From the NCBI RefSeq assembly GCF_004117055.1, contig NZ_CP026363.1:788001-852000 (forward strand): a DNA stretch of 64,000 nucleotides, written 5' to 3'. How positions within the stretch are numbered: position 1 is the stretch's first letter; each line of letters starts with the position of its first letter. Below the pieces are notes generated by a model. The model was not told where the DNA came from. It saw only the letters and a program-made list of their open reading frames with translations, and searched no databases. The position numbers and the translations under genes are program-made. Below are positions 9,105 to 18,389 of the stretch, piece after piece. This DNA comes from Brevibacillus agri. GTDB taxonomy: Bacteria > Bacillota > Bacilli > Brevibacillales > Brevibacillaceae.

Positions 9105-9743
9105 CTAGAATAGCTTTTTCTGGCTCGCTTTTGCGGCCGCTTCTTTGCTCGTTTTGACGCCCATTTTTTTCAGGATGCGGTTGATGTGGTTTTTGATGGT
9201 CCGCTTGGTGATGTGCAGGGACTGCTCGATTTGCGTCTGCGTCTTTCCCTGATGGATCAGTTGCAGAATGTCCTTCTCCGCGGGGGAGAGCAGCTTCTGG
9301 TTTTCTTCGTTTTTCAGGCGCAAAAACTCGTTGCGCAAAGCAGCCGCTGCTGTCGGGTGAATCGCCGACTGGCTGTTGTGGGCAGCGCGGATGGCGTCGG
9401 GAATTTCCTTGAAGCTGGACTTGCTGATGTAATTGACGGCGCCAGCAGAGAAGGACTCGACAATCACATCCTCGGCGGTCAAGGACGTGAGCATGATGAT
9501 TTTACAGTCTGCCTCAAGCGCAATCAGCTCCATCGCGGTTTCGATTCCGTCGAGGTTGTTTTCGGTCAGGTTGATGTCCATCAGGACGACGTCGGCTTCT
9601 GCCGCCAAAAAGCGCTCGGTCGCTTCCGCCTTCGTGCCCGCCTCGCCGACGACGGTGAGGTCTGCTTCTTTGTTCAGGTAGTCGACCAGTCCTTTTCGCC
9701 AGACAGGGTCGTCCTCGACGAGAAATACTTTGATAGTCTCCAT
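9105..9743 (-). CDS. Two-component response regulator, NarL/LuxR family
   Basis: 212 residues. The ATG at 9743 is chosen because GGGAGG is eight bases away; another ATG at 9749 would be only two bases from it. The receiver domain has the acidic pair VEDD, the phospho-acceptor Asp in VLMDINL (near 55) and the conserved Lys in YISKSS. The C-terminal HTH (LSPAEKDILQLIHQGKTQTQ to KTSKEAAAKA) is of GerE/LuxR type. It follows its kinase gene directly. Target genes are unknown; the divergent neighbour is the LevR-type activator gene. Confidence 0.9.
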   Translation of the reverse strand: METIKVFLVEDDPVWRKGLVDYLNKEADLTVVGEAGTKAEATERFLAAEADVVLMDINLTENNLDGIETAMELIALEADCKIIMLTSLTAEDVIVESFSAGAVNYISKSSFKEIPDAIRAAHNSQSAIHPTAAAALRNEFLRLKNEENQKLLSPAEKDILQLIHQGKTQTQIEQSLHITKRTIKNHINRILKKMGVKTSKEAAAKASQKKLF

Positions 9744-9745
9744 GT

Positions 9746-11140
9746 TCATATCCTCCCTTCTGTTTGGGCAGAGCTTGTGATGACTCGTTTTTTCGGGAAG
9801 AACAAAAACACCGTCGTTCCTTTTCCTGGCTCGCTGTATATCTCCAGCATTCCCTGATGCTTTTGCATGACGTTATAGCAATAGGAAAGTCCAAGGCCGA
9901 AGTTTTGTCCGGTTCGTTTGGTAGAGAAAAAAGGGTCGAGCACATGCGGCAAATTTTCCTTGGAAATGCCTGTACCCGTATCCGCGACGGCGATGACGAG
10001 GTGACGGTTGGACAAAAACAGTTGCAGGGTGAGCTTGCCGCCGGACTTCATCGCTTCGATCGCGTTCATGCACAAATTGGTGAGAATTTCCCTAAGCTGC
10101 ACGGGATCGCCGTACAGGTGGAGGCTCTCATCCAGCTCGCATTCCACCAGCACCTGCTGCTTTTCCATGTAAGGCTTCAAGTTTTGGATGACTTGCTTGA
10201 TGATCTCGCCAGGCGCGCTGGGGGATTCGCGCAGCTCGACGTCGCGAAGCTGGTTTTGAATCCGGTTCATCATGTCGAGCATGTGCTGGGACGATTGCAG
10301 GAGGACGAGCGCGTCTTCCTTCAGGTTCGGCTGGTTTGTTTCCTCCGCGTACGATTCGATCCGATCGGCGTACAGCGAGATTTTCCCCACTTCGTTTTTG
10401 ATCGTGTGATTAATGATTTGCGCTCCTGACGTGAGAGCGCGCAACGTGCTGTCCAGACGTCTTTTTTCCACGCGGAGCCGGACGCCCAAAAAGCCGTATT
10501 TCAAACTGATGGCAACAATCAAAATGAACTGGATCGCGACGACCAGCATGTTGTAGCGCCATGCTTCGTAGTCATTCTGGATGCGCATGATGTAGATGAA
10601 GATAAAGACGAAAAAGAGCGGGACGATGATTAACACGTTCGTGAAAAAGCTGTTCTTTTTGACCAGTGGGTCTTTCTCGTTCCGGTACTGTACGATCAGC
10701 AGAGTGCAGGCGATCAGAAAAAAAGGAATGACCCATGCCACCATGATCCAGTAATTGAAGGCCAGTACAGGATAAATGGGGGTGATCGCGAGCATTAGCG
10801 CCGGGAGGCAGAGCGCGGCGAACTGGGCAATCAGCTTTGTTCTCCGGGTGAGAAACTCCGCCGAATGGACGGCGAACATGAGAAACGAATAAGGCAACCC
10901 GACCTGGCAAATAAAGGACGAGAGGCGGCTAAGAAAAAGCAAAGTCTGCTCCGTCCCGGCATTCATGGTAAAAGCATCGGCCCAGAGCGGCATGATCGTC
11001 TCGTCAATGACCGCCGAGAGGAAGCCGCCCCCTCCGATACAGGCAGTGGCGCAGGCCCAGCGGATCGACGTGCGTTTCGGGTCCGTGAACAGGACCAATA
11101 GACCTAGCGCCCATATGGTGAATAAGATGAAAACCATCAT
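9746..11140 (-). CDS. Membrane-bound sensor histidine kinase
   Basis: 464 residues. Six or seven hydrophobic segments fill residues 1-215, with no large extracellular domain, so the signal is probably sensed in or near the membrane. The cytoplasmic part has a His box (INHTIKNEVGKI, near 240), N box (LTNLCMNAIEAM), G1 (ADTGTGISKENLPHV) and G2 (FGLGLSY). It is the partner of the response regulator immediately downstream. The His box is not the HisKA_3 type usually paired with NarL-type regulators, which is unusual. Starts at ATG 11140. Confidence 0.88.
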   Translation of the reverse strand: MMVFILFTIWALGLLVLFTDPKRTSIRWACATACIGGGGFLSAVIDETIMPLWADAFTMNAGTEQTLLFLSRLSSFICQVGLPYSFLMFAVHSAEFLTRRTKLIAQFAALCLPALMLAITPIYPVLAFNYWIMVAWVIPFFLIACTLLIVQYRNEKDPLVKKNSFFTNVLIIVPLFFVFIFIYIMRIQNDYEAWRYNMLVVAIQFILIVAISLKYGFLGVRLRVEKRRLDSTLRALTSGAQIINHTIKNEVGKISLYADRIESYAEETNQPNLKEDALVLLQSSQHMLDMMNRIQNQLRDVELRESPSAPGEIIKQVIQNLKPYMEKQQVLVECELDESLHLYGDPVQLREILTNLCMNAIEAMKSGGKLTLQLFLSNRHLVIAVADTGTGISKENLPHVLDPFFSTKRTGQNFGLGLSYCYNVMQKHQGMLEIYSEPGKGTTVFLFFPKKRVITSSAQTEGRI

Positions 11141-11175
11141 GGCAAGCGATCTCCTGTGTCAGTCATGTTACACCC

Positions 11176-11181
11176 ATTATA
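11176..11181 (-). promoter_or_regulatory. Probable -10 box (TATAAT) of the kinase-regulator operon
   Basis: On the minus strand TATAAT lies about 35 bases before the kinase start codon. The matching -35 region is weak. Confidence 0.45.
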
Positions 11182-11232
11182 GCGTACCTGGGAGGCAGAA
11201 AACGAAAATGAATCGGTTTCCAAAAAATAGGC

Positions 11233-11273
11233 AAGCAGCCATCCTTTTCTCAGAGAAGGGTGGCTGTTTATTT
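11233..11273. terminator. Hairpin with T-run between divergent genes
   Basis: CAGCCATCCTT (11236-11246) pairs with AAGGGTGGCTG (11256-11266, one G-U pair), followed by TTTATTTT. It lies upstream of levR and beyond the divergent kinase promoter, so no obvious gene ends here. It may be a leader attenuator of levR or shield levR from read-through. Confidence 0.55.
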
Positions 11274-11373
11274 TGCCGGGATGAGGCATGTCCATCCAGC
11301 ATATTCATAGGTAAGAAGGTTTTTCCAGTGTAGCGTGGAAATGAAAACGAATCAGTTGAGTGGCAGGTGAACA

Positions 11374-14055
11374 GTGGTGAAACGAGTCGATTTCATTTAC
11401 CAGAAGCTGCTTGAGTCCGGTCCCGATAAAAAAATCAGCGCAGGCGAGCTGGCCGAGCTCCTGGGCCTTAGCCGCGCCAATGTCAGCAGCGATTTGAACC
11501 GCTTATGGAAGGAAGGCCGCATTGAAAAAGAAGAGGGGCGTCCTACCTTGTTTTATGTCAAAAAAGCGAATGACTCGCTTTATTTGGCGCAAACGGCATT
11601 GGACAGGCTGGCGAAGACGAACAAAAGCCTGATTACCCGCATCGAGCAGGCAAAGGCAGCGGTGCTGTACCCGCCGCGCGGGATGCACTGCCTGATTTTG
11701 GGCGAAACGGGAGTAGGCAAGTCGTGGTTTGCGGGGATGATTCACGAGTTTGCCGTCGATATTGGCCGGCTGGACAAGGGGGCGCCCTTTGTCGTTTTTA
11801 ACTGCGCCGACTACGCCAACAACCCGCAGCTTTTGATAAGCCAACTGTTCGGCGTCAAAAAAGGGGCGTACACCGGAGCGGAGATGGACCGCAAAGGGCT
11901 GGTGGAAAAGGCGGACGGCGGGATTCTTTTTCTCGATGAGGTTCACCGCTTGCCAGCAGAGGGGCAGGAAATATTTTTTACGTTCATGGACAAAGGGACG
12001 TTCCGCCGGGTCGGAGAAACAGAGGTAGAGCGTTCCGCGCAGGTGCAAATCGTCATGGCAACGACCGAAAACCCGGAATCCAGCCTGCTCAAGACGTTCA
12101 TGCGCCGCATCCCGATGGTCATCAAGCTGCCCTCCCTGGTGGAGCGGGGGATGGAGGAGCGCTTGGGGCTTGTCATGGAAATTTTTCGCGAAGAAGCGTT
12201 TCGGCTGGGACGGGAAATTCAGGTATCGGCAAGCGTGGTGCAAGCGTTTCTCTGCTATCATTGCCCGAACAATATCGGCCAGTTGAAGACGGATATCCAA
12301 CTGACCTGCGCCAGCGCTTATGCCGAGTTTATTTCCTTGAAAAAAAATCTGCTGCACGTCTCGATTCAGGACGTTCCGCATCACGTCAAGCAAGGGCTGC
12401 TTTTGGCAAAAGACTACCGCCAGGAGCTGGAGGAGCTGATTGGCACCGAGCACAAATGCTTTGTGGTGCAGCCGTCCGAGGAAAGCATCTGGTTTGGCGG
12501 CGAGTCGGAGAATGCCGCCGACAGCGTCTACGAAAAGATCGAGCAAAAAATATACGAGTTGCAAAACCAGGGGGTCAGCGAGGAAGAACTGGAATTTGAT
12601 ATCGAGCATTACTTCACCACGTTTATCAAAGGGGTTCATCAGCGCATCAACAAAGGCGACATGGCGCGGATTATTGATCCGATCATCATTCACCTCGTCG
12701 AAGACATCGTGCGCTATGCCGAGGCGAAGCTAGAGAAAATTTTGAGCCAAAAGGTCATCTTCGGCCTGGCGCTGCACATCCAGACGTCCAAGGAGCGGCT
12801 GTCGCAAGGAAAGCAAATCGTCCATCCGCACATCAACAGCGTGCGGCTCAAATACAAAAAGGAGTTTGCCGTAGCGCTGGAGTGCGTGCGCATGATCGAG
12901 GAAGCGCTGCTGATGGACTTGCCCATTGGCGAAGCGGGCTACCTGACCATGTTTTTCGTGCTGGATGACGAGAGCATGCAGGAGGAGCGGGAAACGATCG
13001 GTGTCCTGGTCATCACGCACGGCAGCGGGGGAGCGACGGCGATGGTCGACGTGACCAACCGCCTGCTGGTCACCCAATACGCGCGTGCCATCGACCTGCC
13101 GCTGGAGGAAGACTCGCTGGTCGTCCTGGAGCAAGCGATCAAGACAGCGCGGGAAATCGGGAGCGCAGCCGGGCTGCTTTTGCTCGTCGACATGGGCTCG
13201 CTGCTTGGATTCGGGGAGATCATCGAAAAGGAGCTGGGCATTCCGGTGAAGGTGGTGCCGATGGTGAGCACTCCGCATGTGATCGAGGCGACGCGCAAAG
13301 CGATGCTGGGGCATTCGCTGGACGAAGTGTACCGCGATGTCGTCGGCATTTCGATGGGGCAGCGGGAGGAGTTACCCAAAGAGGTGGCAGACAAGGCGGT
13401 GCCTGCCTTGACGATCGTAGCGGCCTGCCTGTCCGGCGAGGGCAGCGCGCTGTTTTTGAAAAAGCTGCTCGAATCGAAGCTGCGCTACGACGAGAAGCTG
13501 CTGGAATTTGTTCCGCTGCAGCTCATGGACAAAGCGCAGGCGAAAAGCCGGTTGAAAAAGCTCAAGGAAGAGCGGACGGTTCTGTGCGTCGTGAGCAACT
13601 ACATGCTGGATCGCGACTTGCGCTGCCACAGCATGGACGATGTGGTGAACGGCGAGGCGCTGTCCGATATCCAGCAGTTGATCGATCTGGAAGAAGCTTA
13701 TGTGAAGATGAAGGAATCGCTCAGGGAGCACCTGAAAATGGTGAGGGGCCAAGACGTTCTCGACGACGTCAGGACGTGTGTGGCGCGCATGGAGGAGCGG
13801 CTTGGCAACAAGCTGGTTTTCGATACGCGAATCGGGGCGTATTTGCACATCTGCTGCCTGGTGGATCGGCTGAAAGCCGGGGAGCGTTCCGTAGCCTATA
13901 CCGACAAGGTGCCGTTTTTGGCGGAAAACCGCAAGCTGTACAGCCTGATTCGCCATGAGTTGCAGCCGTTGGAGGACAAATACGACGTGGTCTTCAGCGA
14001 GGACGATGTATGCTTCGTCATGAATTTTTTCATACACAACAAAACACTGGCGTAG
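11374..14055 (+). CDS. LevR-type sigma-54 transcriptional activator with PRD and PTS domains
   Basis: 893 residues from GTG 11374 behind GGCAGGTG. Order: N-terminal winged HTH (residues 5-65); AAA+ domain with Walker A GETGVGKS (110-117), sigma-54 contact loop GAYTGA (164-169) and Walker B ILFLDEVHR; PRD1 (about 430-540); EIIA-Man-like domain (VLVITHGSGGATAMV, near 555); a connecting EIIB-like region; PRD2 (about 790-890). By family knowledge such proteins activate sigma-54 promoters of PTS operons and are tuned by HPr- and EII-dependent histidine phosphorylation. The PTS operon at 14261, which has a matching promoter, is the obvious target. Confidence 0.93.
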   Translation: MVKRVDFIYQKLLESGPDKKISAGELAELLGLSRANVSSDLNRLWKEGRIEKEEGRPTLFYVKKANDSLYLAQTALDRLAKTNKSLITRIEQAKAAVLYPPRGMHCLILGETGVGKSWFAGMIHEFAVDIGRLDKGAPFVVFNCADYANNPQLLISQLFGVKKGAYTGAEMDRKGLVEKADGGILFLDEVHRLPAEGQEIFFTFMDKGTFRRVGETEVERSAQVQIVMATTENPESSLLKTFMRRIPMVIKLPSLVERGMEERLGLVMEIFREEAFRLGREIQVSASVVQAFLCYHCPNNIGQLKTDIQLTCASAYAEFISLKKNLLHVSIQDVPHHVKQGLLLAKDYRQELEELIGTEHKCFVVQPSEESIWFGGESENAADSVYEKIEQKIYELQNQGVSEEELEFDIEHYFTTFIKGVHQRINKGDMARIIDPIIIHLVEDIVRYAEAKLEKILSQKVIFGLALHIQTSKERLSQGKQIVHPHINSVRLKYKKEFAVALECVRMIEEALLMDLPIGEAGYLTMFFVLDDESMQEERETIGVLVITHGSGGATAMVDVTNRLLVTQYARAIDLPLEEDSLVVLEQAIKTAREIGSAAGLLLLVDMGSLLGFGEIIEKELGIPVKVVPMVSTPHVIEATRKAMLGHSLDEVYRDVVGISMGQREELPKEVADKAVPALTIVAACLSGEGSALFLKKLLESKLRYDEKLLEFVPLQLMDKAQAKSRLKKLKEERTVLCVVSNYMLDRDLRCHSMDDVVNGEALSDIQQLIDLEEAYVKMKESLREHLKMVRGQDVLDDVRTCVARMEERLGNKLVFDTRIGAYLHICCLVDRLKAGERSVAYTDKVPFLAENRKLYSLIRHELQPLEDKYDVVFSEDDVCFVMNFFIHNKTLA

Positions 14056-14070
14056 CTAGTGTTTTAATTT
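14041..14070 (+). terminator. Terminator / AAAACACT palindrome at the end of levR
   Basis: AAAACACT (14041-14048) pairs with AGTGTTTT (14058-14065), followed by AATTTTTG. The stem contains the levR stop codon. The same AAACACT word recurs twice downstream, so this palindrome may also be an activator-binding site. Confidence 0.65.
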
Positions 14071-14093
14071 TTGCCAATTTGTCCCTGTTAACA

Positions 14094-14124
14094 AAACACT
14101 ACAGCGCTTACATTCAAACACTAC
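14094..14124 (+). promoter_or_regulatory. Candidate upstream activating sequence: AAACACTAC direct repeat
   Basis: AAACACTAC occurs at 14094-14102 and 14116-14124, 22 bases apart (two helical turns). It shares its core with the palindrome at 14041-14065. It lies 80-110 bases before the sigma-54 promoter, the usual distance for enhancers of this class. Confidence 0.5.
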
Positions 14125-14203
14125 TCGCCTGCCCAGAATGCGGCTGCCCGGCAAACGCGATAACGATGCGTTTTGTTTTGAAAGCGCATACAAAAAGGGT
14201 GTT

Positions 14204-14220
14204 TTGGCACGTGACTTGCT
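14204..14220 (+). promoter_or_regulatory. Sigma-54 (-24/-12) promoter of the chitobiose-type PTS operon
   Basis: TTGGCACGTGACTTGCT fits the sigma-54 consensus TGGCACG-N4-TTGC[A/T] at every conserved position, with GG and GC at the correct spacing. It is 40 bases upstream of the IIB gene and directly downstream of a sigma-54 activator gene. Confidence 0.9.
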
Positions 14221-14260
14221 CTAGGAAAAGGACATAACCAACTGAGGGGAGGAAGCTGGA

Positions 14261-14563
14261 TTGAATATTTTGCTATGCTGCGCAGCGGGGATGTCAACGA
14301 GTCTGCTCGTGCAAAAAATGGAGCAGGCGGCACGGGAAAAAGGGCTGGAAGCGAAAATCTGGGCGGTGTCGGCAGATGAGGTGAAGCACCATATTGACCA
14401 GGCACAGGTGCTTCTGCTGGGCCCGCAAGTCCGCTACAAGCTGGCGGAAATGAAAAAAGAAGGGGCGGCGAGAGGGATTCCGGTCGATGTGATTAGCACG
14501 GTTGACTACGGCTCCCTGAACGGGAAAAACGTGCTGGAATTTGCGCTTCGTCTAAAACAGTAG
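14261..14563 (+). CDS. chbB: PTS EIIB component, lactose/cellobiose (chitobiose) family
   Basis: 100 residues, starting at TTG 14261 behind GGGGAGG. The phospho-cysteine lies in [16 protein letters not shown] near residue 6-7 and is followed by the typical small alpha/beta fold. It passes phosphate from EIIA to the sugar held by EIIC. First gene of the operon, directly behind the sigma-54 promoter. The chb name rests on the ChbG and GH4 genes downstream; a cellobiose or lichenan system is the alternative. Confidence 0.9.
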   Translation: MNILLCCAAGMSTSLLVQKMEQAAREKGLEAKIWAVSADEVKHHIDQAQVLLLGPQVRYKLAEMKKEGAARGIPVDVISTVDYGSLNGKNVLEFALRLKQ

Positions 14564-14575
14564 AGGGGGATGCGT

Positions 14576-15919
14576 ATGGCAGGGTTTATTTCTTTTCTGG
14601 AAGACCGCGTGATGCCTGTCGCGGGCAGGATCGCGGAGCAGAAGCATTTGCAGGCGATTCGCGACGGAATCATTCTTACCATGCCTTTGCTCATTATCGG
14701 CTCTCTTTTCCTCATCATCGGTTTTATTCCCATCCCTGGTTACAGCGAATTCATGAGCGGAATCTTCGGCGATCAATGGCTGACCAAGCTGTTGTATCCG
14801 GTGAACGCGACGTTTGACATCATGGCGCTCATCGTCAGCTTCGGGGTGGCGTACCGATTGGCGGAAAAGTACAAGGTCGATCCGCTGTCAGCAGGTGCGA
14901 TCTCGGTCGCTTCCTTTTTGCTCGCGACCCCTTACAAGACGATGTTCACCCCGGAAGGTGCAACGGCAGCCCAAGAGGTAGGCGGAGTCATTCCTGTCGC
15001 CTTGATGGGAAGCCAAGGGCTGTTCGTAGCGATGCTTTTGGCCGTGTTGTCCACGGAGATTTACCGCAAAATCATTCAAAAGAAAATCGTCATCACAATG
15101 CCGGACGGGGTTCCGCCTGCTGTCTCCCGTTCTTTCGTGGCGCTGATTCCCGCTTCGGCCGTGCTGCTGGTCGTCTGGTTGCTGCGCATCCTGATTGAAA
15201 ACACCTCGTTTGAAAGCATCCACAACATCGTGTCTGACTTGCTGGTCGGTCCGCTGAGCGCGCTCGGCAGCAGTCTGATCGGAGCGATTGTCTGCGTGCT
15301 GCTCGTCCAACTGCTTTGGTCGCTCGGCCTGCACGGAGCGGCGATTGTCGGCGGTATCATGAGCCCGATCTGGCTCACCTTGATGGACCAAAACCGGGCG
15401 GCGTTCCAGGCGAATCCGAATGCCGAACTGCCCAACGTGATTACCACCCAGTTTTTCGACCTGTGGATTTATGCGGGCGGTTCCGGCGCGACGCTGGCGC
15501 TCGTCGTCCTGATGCTGTTTCGGGCGCGCAGCGAGCAGATGAAAAACATCAGTCGGCTCTCCATCGGCCCTGGCCTGTTCAACATCAACGAGCCTGTCAC
15601 CTTCGGCATGCCGATCGTCATGAACCCGCTTTTGATTATTCCGTTTATCCTCGCCCCAGTCGTGCTGGTCATTGTCAGCTATGTGGCGATGTCGCTGGGA
15701 TGGGTAGCAAAGCCGAGCGGTGTCGCTGTACCGTGGACGACTCCGGTCATTATCAGCGGATATTTGGCTACTGGCGGGAAGCTTTCGGGCAGCGTGCTCC
15801 AACTCGTGAACTTCGTCATCTCGCTGTTGATCTACTACCCGTTCTTCCGTCTGTGGGATAAGCAAAAGTTGAACGAGGAACAGGCGCATGCCGCTTCCGA
15901 CAAAGTCGTAAATATGTAA
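14576..15919 (+). CDS. chbC: PTS EIIC permease, lactose/cellobiose (chitobiose) family
   Basis: 447 residues. ATG 14576 is preferred over 14570 because of its spacing to GAGGGGG. About ten membrane segments. Family landmarks include the N-terminal helix FLEDRVMPVAGRIAEQKHLQ, SLGLHGAAIVGGIMSPIWL with the conserved His, and the NINEPVTFGMPIVMNPLL loop typical of the celB/chbC family. It transports and phosphorylates a beta-linked disaccharide in the membrane. Seven codons separate the IIB stop from this gene. Confidence 0.92.
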   Translation: MAGFISFLEDRVMPVAGRIAEQKHLQAIRDGIILTMPLLIIGSLFLIIGFIPIPGYSEFMSGIFGDQWLTKLLYPVNATFDIMALIVSFGVAYRLAEKYKVDPLSAGAISVASFLLATPYKTMFTPEGATAAQEVGGVIPVALMGSQGLFVAMLLAVLSTEIYRKIIQKKIVITMPDGVPPAVSRSFVALIPASAVLLVVWLLRILIENTSFESIHNIVSDLLVGPLSALGSSLIGAIVCVLLVQLLWSLGLHGAAIVGGIMSPIWLTLMDQNRAAFQANPNAELPNVITTQFFDLWIYAGGSGATLALVVLMLFRARSEQMKNISRLSIGPGLFNINEPVTFGMPIVMNPLLIIPFILAPVVLVIVSYVAMSLGWVAKPSGVAVPWTTPVIISGYLATGGKLSGSVLQLVNFVISLLIYYPFFRLWDKQKLNEEQAHAASDKVVNM

Positions 15920-15941
15920 TTTCCCGGAGGAGAGGCATGAT

Positions 15942-16688
15942 ATGAAGCTGATTGTGAATGCAGATGACTTCGGGTATTCCAAAGGGGTGAATCTGGGGAT
16001 CATCGAGGCGCATCGGGCGGGTGTCGTCACCTCTGCGACGGTCATGGTCAACATGAACGGGTTCGAGCATGCGGTTCAGCTTGCCAAAAAGACGCCCACG
16101 CTCGGGGTAGGCATCCATCTGGTGCTCACTTGCGGCTTCCCGGTCAGCCAAAACGTGCCGTCGCTGACAGATGAGCACGGGCGCTTTCGGCGCGGACACG
16201 ATTATTTGAGCCTGGCGTCGCCGGAGGAAGTGGAAAGGGAGCTGCGCAGCCAACTGGAAAAGTATTTGCAAACAGGTCTTGCTTTGACGCATATCGACAG
16301 CCATCACCACGTTCATGCCCATGCCGCGGTCTTGCCGATTGTGCTTGGCCTGGCAAAAGAATACCAGGTTCCGGTTCGGTATCCGTGGTCGTTTTCGCCC
16401 GAAGCGCGGGCAGAGCATCCGGAGGTGATGACGACAGAAGGCTTTTCCGAACGGTTTTACGGAGACGGCCTGACTACGCAGTCGTTTATCGACGTGGTGG
16501 AGGAGCTTGCGGACTGCGATGTGGCGGAGATAATGACACATCCGGCGTATTTGGACGAAGAGGTGTTGACAGGCAGCTCGTACACGCTGCAACGCGCGCG
16601 GGAGCTGCACATTTTGACCGGACAAGAGATAAAGGAGTACGTGCAAAAGCGCAATGTACGGCTGGTAACTTATAAAGAACTCGGATAG
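15942..16688 (+). CDS. chbG: Carbohydrate deacetylase of the YdjC/ChbG family
   Basis: 248 residues from ATG 15942 behind GGAGG. Metal ligands are visible in VNADDFGYSKG (residues 5-15) and HIDSHHHVHAHA (near 113-124). In E. coli ChbG removes one acetyl group from chitobiose-6-phosphate, which is needed for cleavage by the GH4 enzyme ChbF. A PTS, this deacetylase and a GH4 gene together make a chitobiose route the best reading. The substrate is inferred. Confidence 0.88.
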   Translation: MKLIVNADDFGYSKGVNLGIIEAHRAGVVTSATVMVNMNGFEHAVQLAKKTPTLGVGIHLVLTCGFPVSQNVPSLTDEHGRFRRGHDYLSLASPEEVERELRSQLEKYLQTGLALTHIDSHHHVHAHAAVLPIVLGLAKEYQVPVRYPWSFSPEARAEHPEVMTTEGFSERFYGDGLTTQSFIDVVEELADCDVAEIMTHPAYLDEEVLTGSSYTLQRARELHILTGQEIKEYVQKRNVRLVTYKELG

Positions 16689-16700
16689 GTGGAGATTGAT

Positions 16701-17027
16701 GTGGACCATACAGACGTTATTTTTCAGTTGATTTTGCACGGAGGAAACGCAAGAAGCCTGGCGATGGAAGCAATCGCCCTGGCGAAAAACAAAGACATGG
16801 CAGGCGCACAGGATGCACTGAGGCGAGCTGGCGAAGAACTGAGCCGGGCCCATCATCATCAAACCGCTTTTATTCAAAAGGAAATCGCGGGAGAGAAGCC
16901 TGAGATCAGCATGCTGTTGATCCACGCGCAGGATCATCTGATGAATGCGATGACGATCAAAGATTTGGCCAGCGAGTTCGTCGAACTGTACAGCCATGTC
17001 CACGCAGGGAAGGAGGCAGGAGTGTGA
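16701..17027 (+). CDS. chbA: PTS EIIA component, lactose/cellobiose (chitobiose) family
   Basis: 108 residues from GTG 16701, chosen for GGTGGAG six bases upstream; an earlier GTG at 16689 has no site. All-helical family signature ILHGGNARSLAMEAI, with the phospho-histidine in HAQDHLMNAMTI near residue 74. It takes phosphate from HPr and hands it to EIIB. It overlaps the following gene by four bases (GTGTGA). Confidence 0.9.
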   Translation: MDHTDVIFQLILHGGNARSLAMEAIALAKNKDMAGAQDALRRAGEELSRAHHHQTAFIQKEIAGEKPEISMLLIHAQDHLMNAMTIKDLASEFVELYSHVHAGKEAGV

Positions 17028-18346
17028 GCGGAATCAAAATCGTTACGATTGGCGGAGGATCGAGCTATACGCCGGAGCTGGTAGAGGGCTTCATCAAACG
17101 GTACGACGAGCTGCCCGTGCGCGAGCTGTGGCTCGTGGACATTCCCGAGGGCGAGAAAAAGCTGCAAATCGTCGGGGCGCTGGCAAAGCACATGGTGGAA
17201 AAGGCCGGGGTGCCGATTCAGGTGCACCTGACGCTGGATCGGCGCAAAGCGCTGGCGGGAGCCGATTTTGTCACGACACAAATGCGCGTGGGGCTTTTGG
17301 ACGCGCGGATTAAAGATGAGCGCATCCCGCTGAAGTACGGGGTCATCGGGCAGGAGACAAACGGTCCGGGCGGGCTGTTCAAAGGATTGCGCACGATTCC
17401 GGTCATTATGGATATTTGCCGCGACATGGAGGAGCTGTGCCCGGATGCCTGGCTGATTAACTTCACCAACCCGGCTGGCATGGTGACAGAGGCGGTACTC
17501 CGGCATGCGAACCGCAGCAAGGTCATCGGGCTGTGCAATGTTCCGATCGGGATGAAAATGGGCGTCGCGACGATTTTGGGTGTCGAGCAGTCGCGGGTGC
17601 ACATTGATTTTGCCGGGCTGAACCATATGGTGTTCGGGCTTGGAGTGTACGTGGATGGCGACAATGTCACTTCGCAAGTAATCGACAAGCTGACGGGCGA
17701 GCAATCGGGAATCACGATGCAAAACATACTCGACCTCGGCTGGGAAAAAGACTTCATCAAGGCGCTGGGCATTCTTCCTTGCCCGTACCATCGCTATTAC
17801 TATCAGACCAGCACCATGCTTGCGCACGAGCAGGAAGAAGCGAGCAAAAACGGCACGCGTGCAGAAGTGGTCAAGCGGGTGGAAGCGGAGCTGTTTGCGC
17901 TCTATGAAGATCCCGACCTGAACATCAAGCCGCCGCAGTTGGAAAAGCGCGGGGGAGCGTACTACAGCGAGGCGGCCTGCAATCTGATTCACTCCTTTTA
18001 CAACGACCGCCGGGATATTCAGCCGGTCAACGTCCGCAACAATGGCGCGATTGCCAGTATTCCTGACGATTCGGCGGTAGAAGTGAACTGCGTCATTACG
18101 AAGCAAGGACCGATCCCGCTGGCCGTTGGAGATTTGCCTGTCCCTGTGCGCGGGCTTGTGCAGCAGATCAAGTCGTTCGAACGGGTAGCGGCGGAGGCGG
18201 CTGTCACGGGCGATTACCACAAGGCGCTGCTGGCGATGGCGATTAACCCGCTGGTGCCGTCCGACGTGGTCGCGAAGCAAATTCTCGATGAAATGCTGGA
18301 AGCGCACAAGGAGTATCTGCCGCAGTTTTTCAAGCCGGTGACGTGA
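17024..18346 (+). CDS. chbF: 6-phospho-beta-glucosidase, GH4 family (ChbF/LicH type)
   Basis: 440 residues from GTG 17024, overlapping chbA by four bases. GH4 enzymes need NAD+ and a divalent metal. The N-terminal GGGSSYTPELVEG is the dinucleotide-binding turn, NPAGMVTEA and CNVPIGMK contain conserved substrate- and metal-site residues, and GLNHMVFG follows. It cleaves the phosphorylated disaccharide delivered by the PTS. Length matches the family. No damage seen. Confidence 0.92.
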   Translation: MSGIKIVTIGGGSSYTPELVEGFIKRYDELPVRELWLVDIPEGEKKLQIVGALAKHMVEKAGVPIQVHLTLDRRKALAGADFVTTQMRVGLLDARIKDERIPLKYGVIGQETNGPGGLFKGLRTIPVIMDICRDMEELCPDAWLINFTNPAGMVTEAVLRHANRSKVIGLCNVPIGMKMGVATILGVEQSRVHIDFAGLNHMVFGLGVYVDGDNVTSQVIDKLTGEQSGITMQNILDLGWEKDFIKALGILPCPYHRYYYQTSTMLAHEQEEASKNGTRAEVVKRVEAELFALYEDPDLNIKPPQLEKRGGAYYSEAACNLIHSFYNDRRDIQPVNVRNNGAIASIPDDSAVEVNCVITKQGPIPLAVGDLPVPVRGLVQQIKSFERVAAEAAVTGDYHKALLAMAINPLVPSDVVAKQILDEMLEAHKEYLPQFFKPVT

Positions 18347-18389
18347 AGGTGGGAGACTGGTGGAACGGCGTAGCAGGCGGGGCAGGAGC

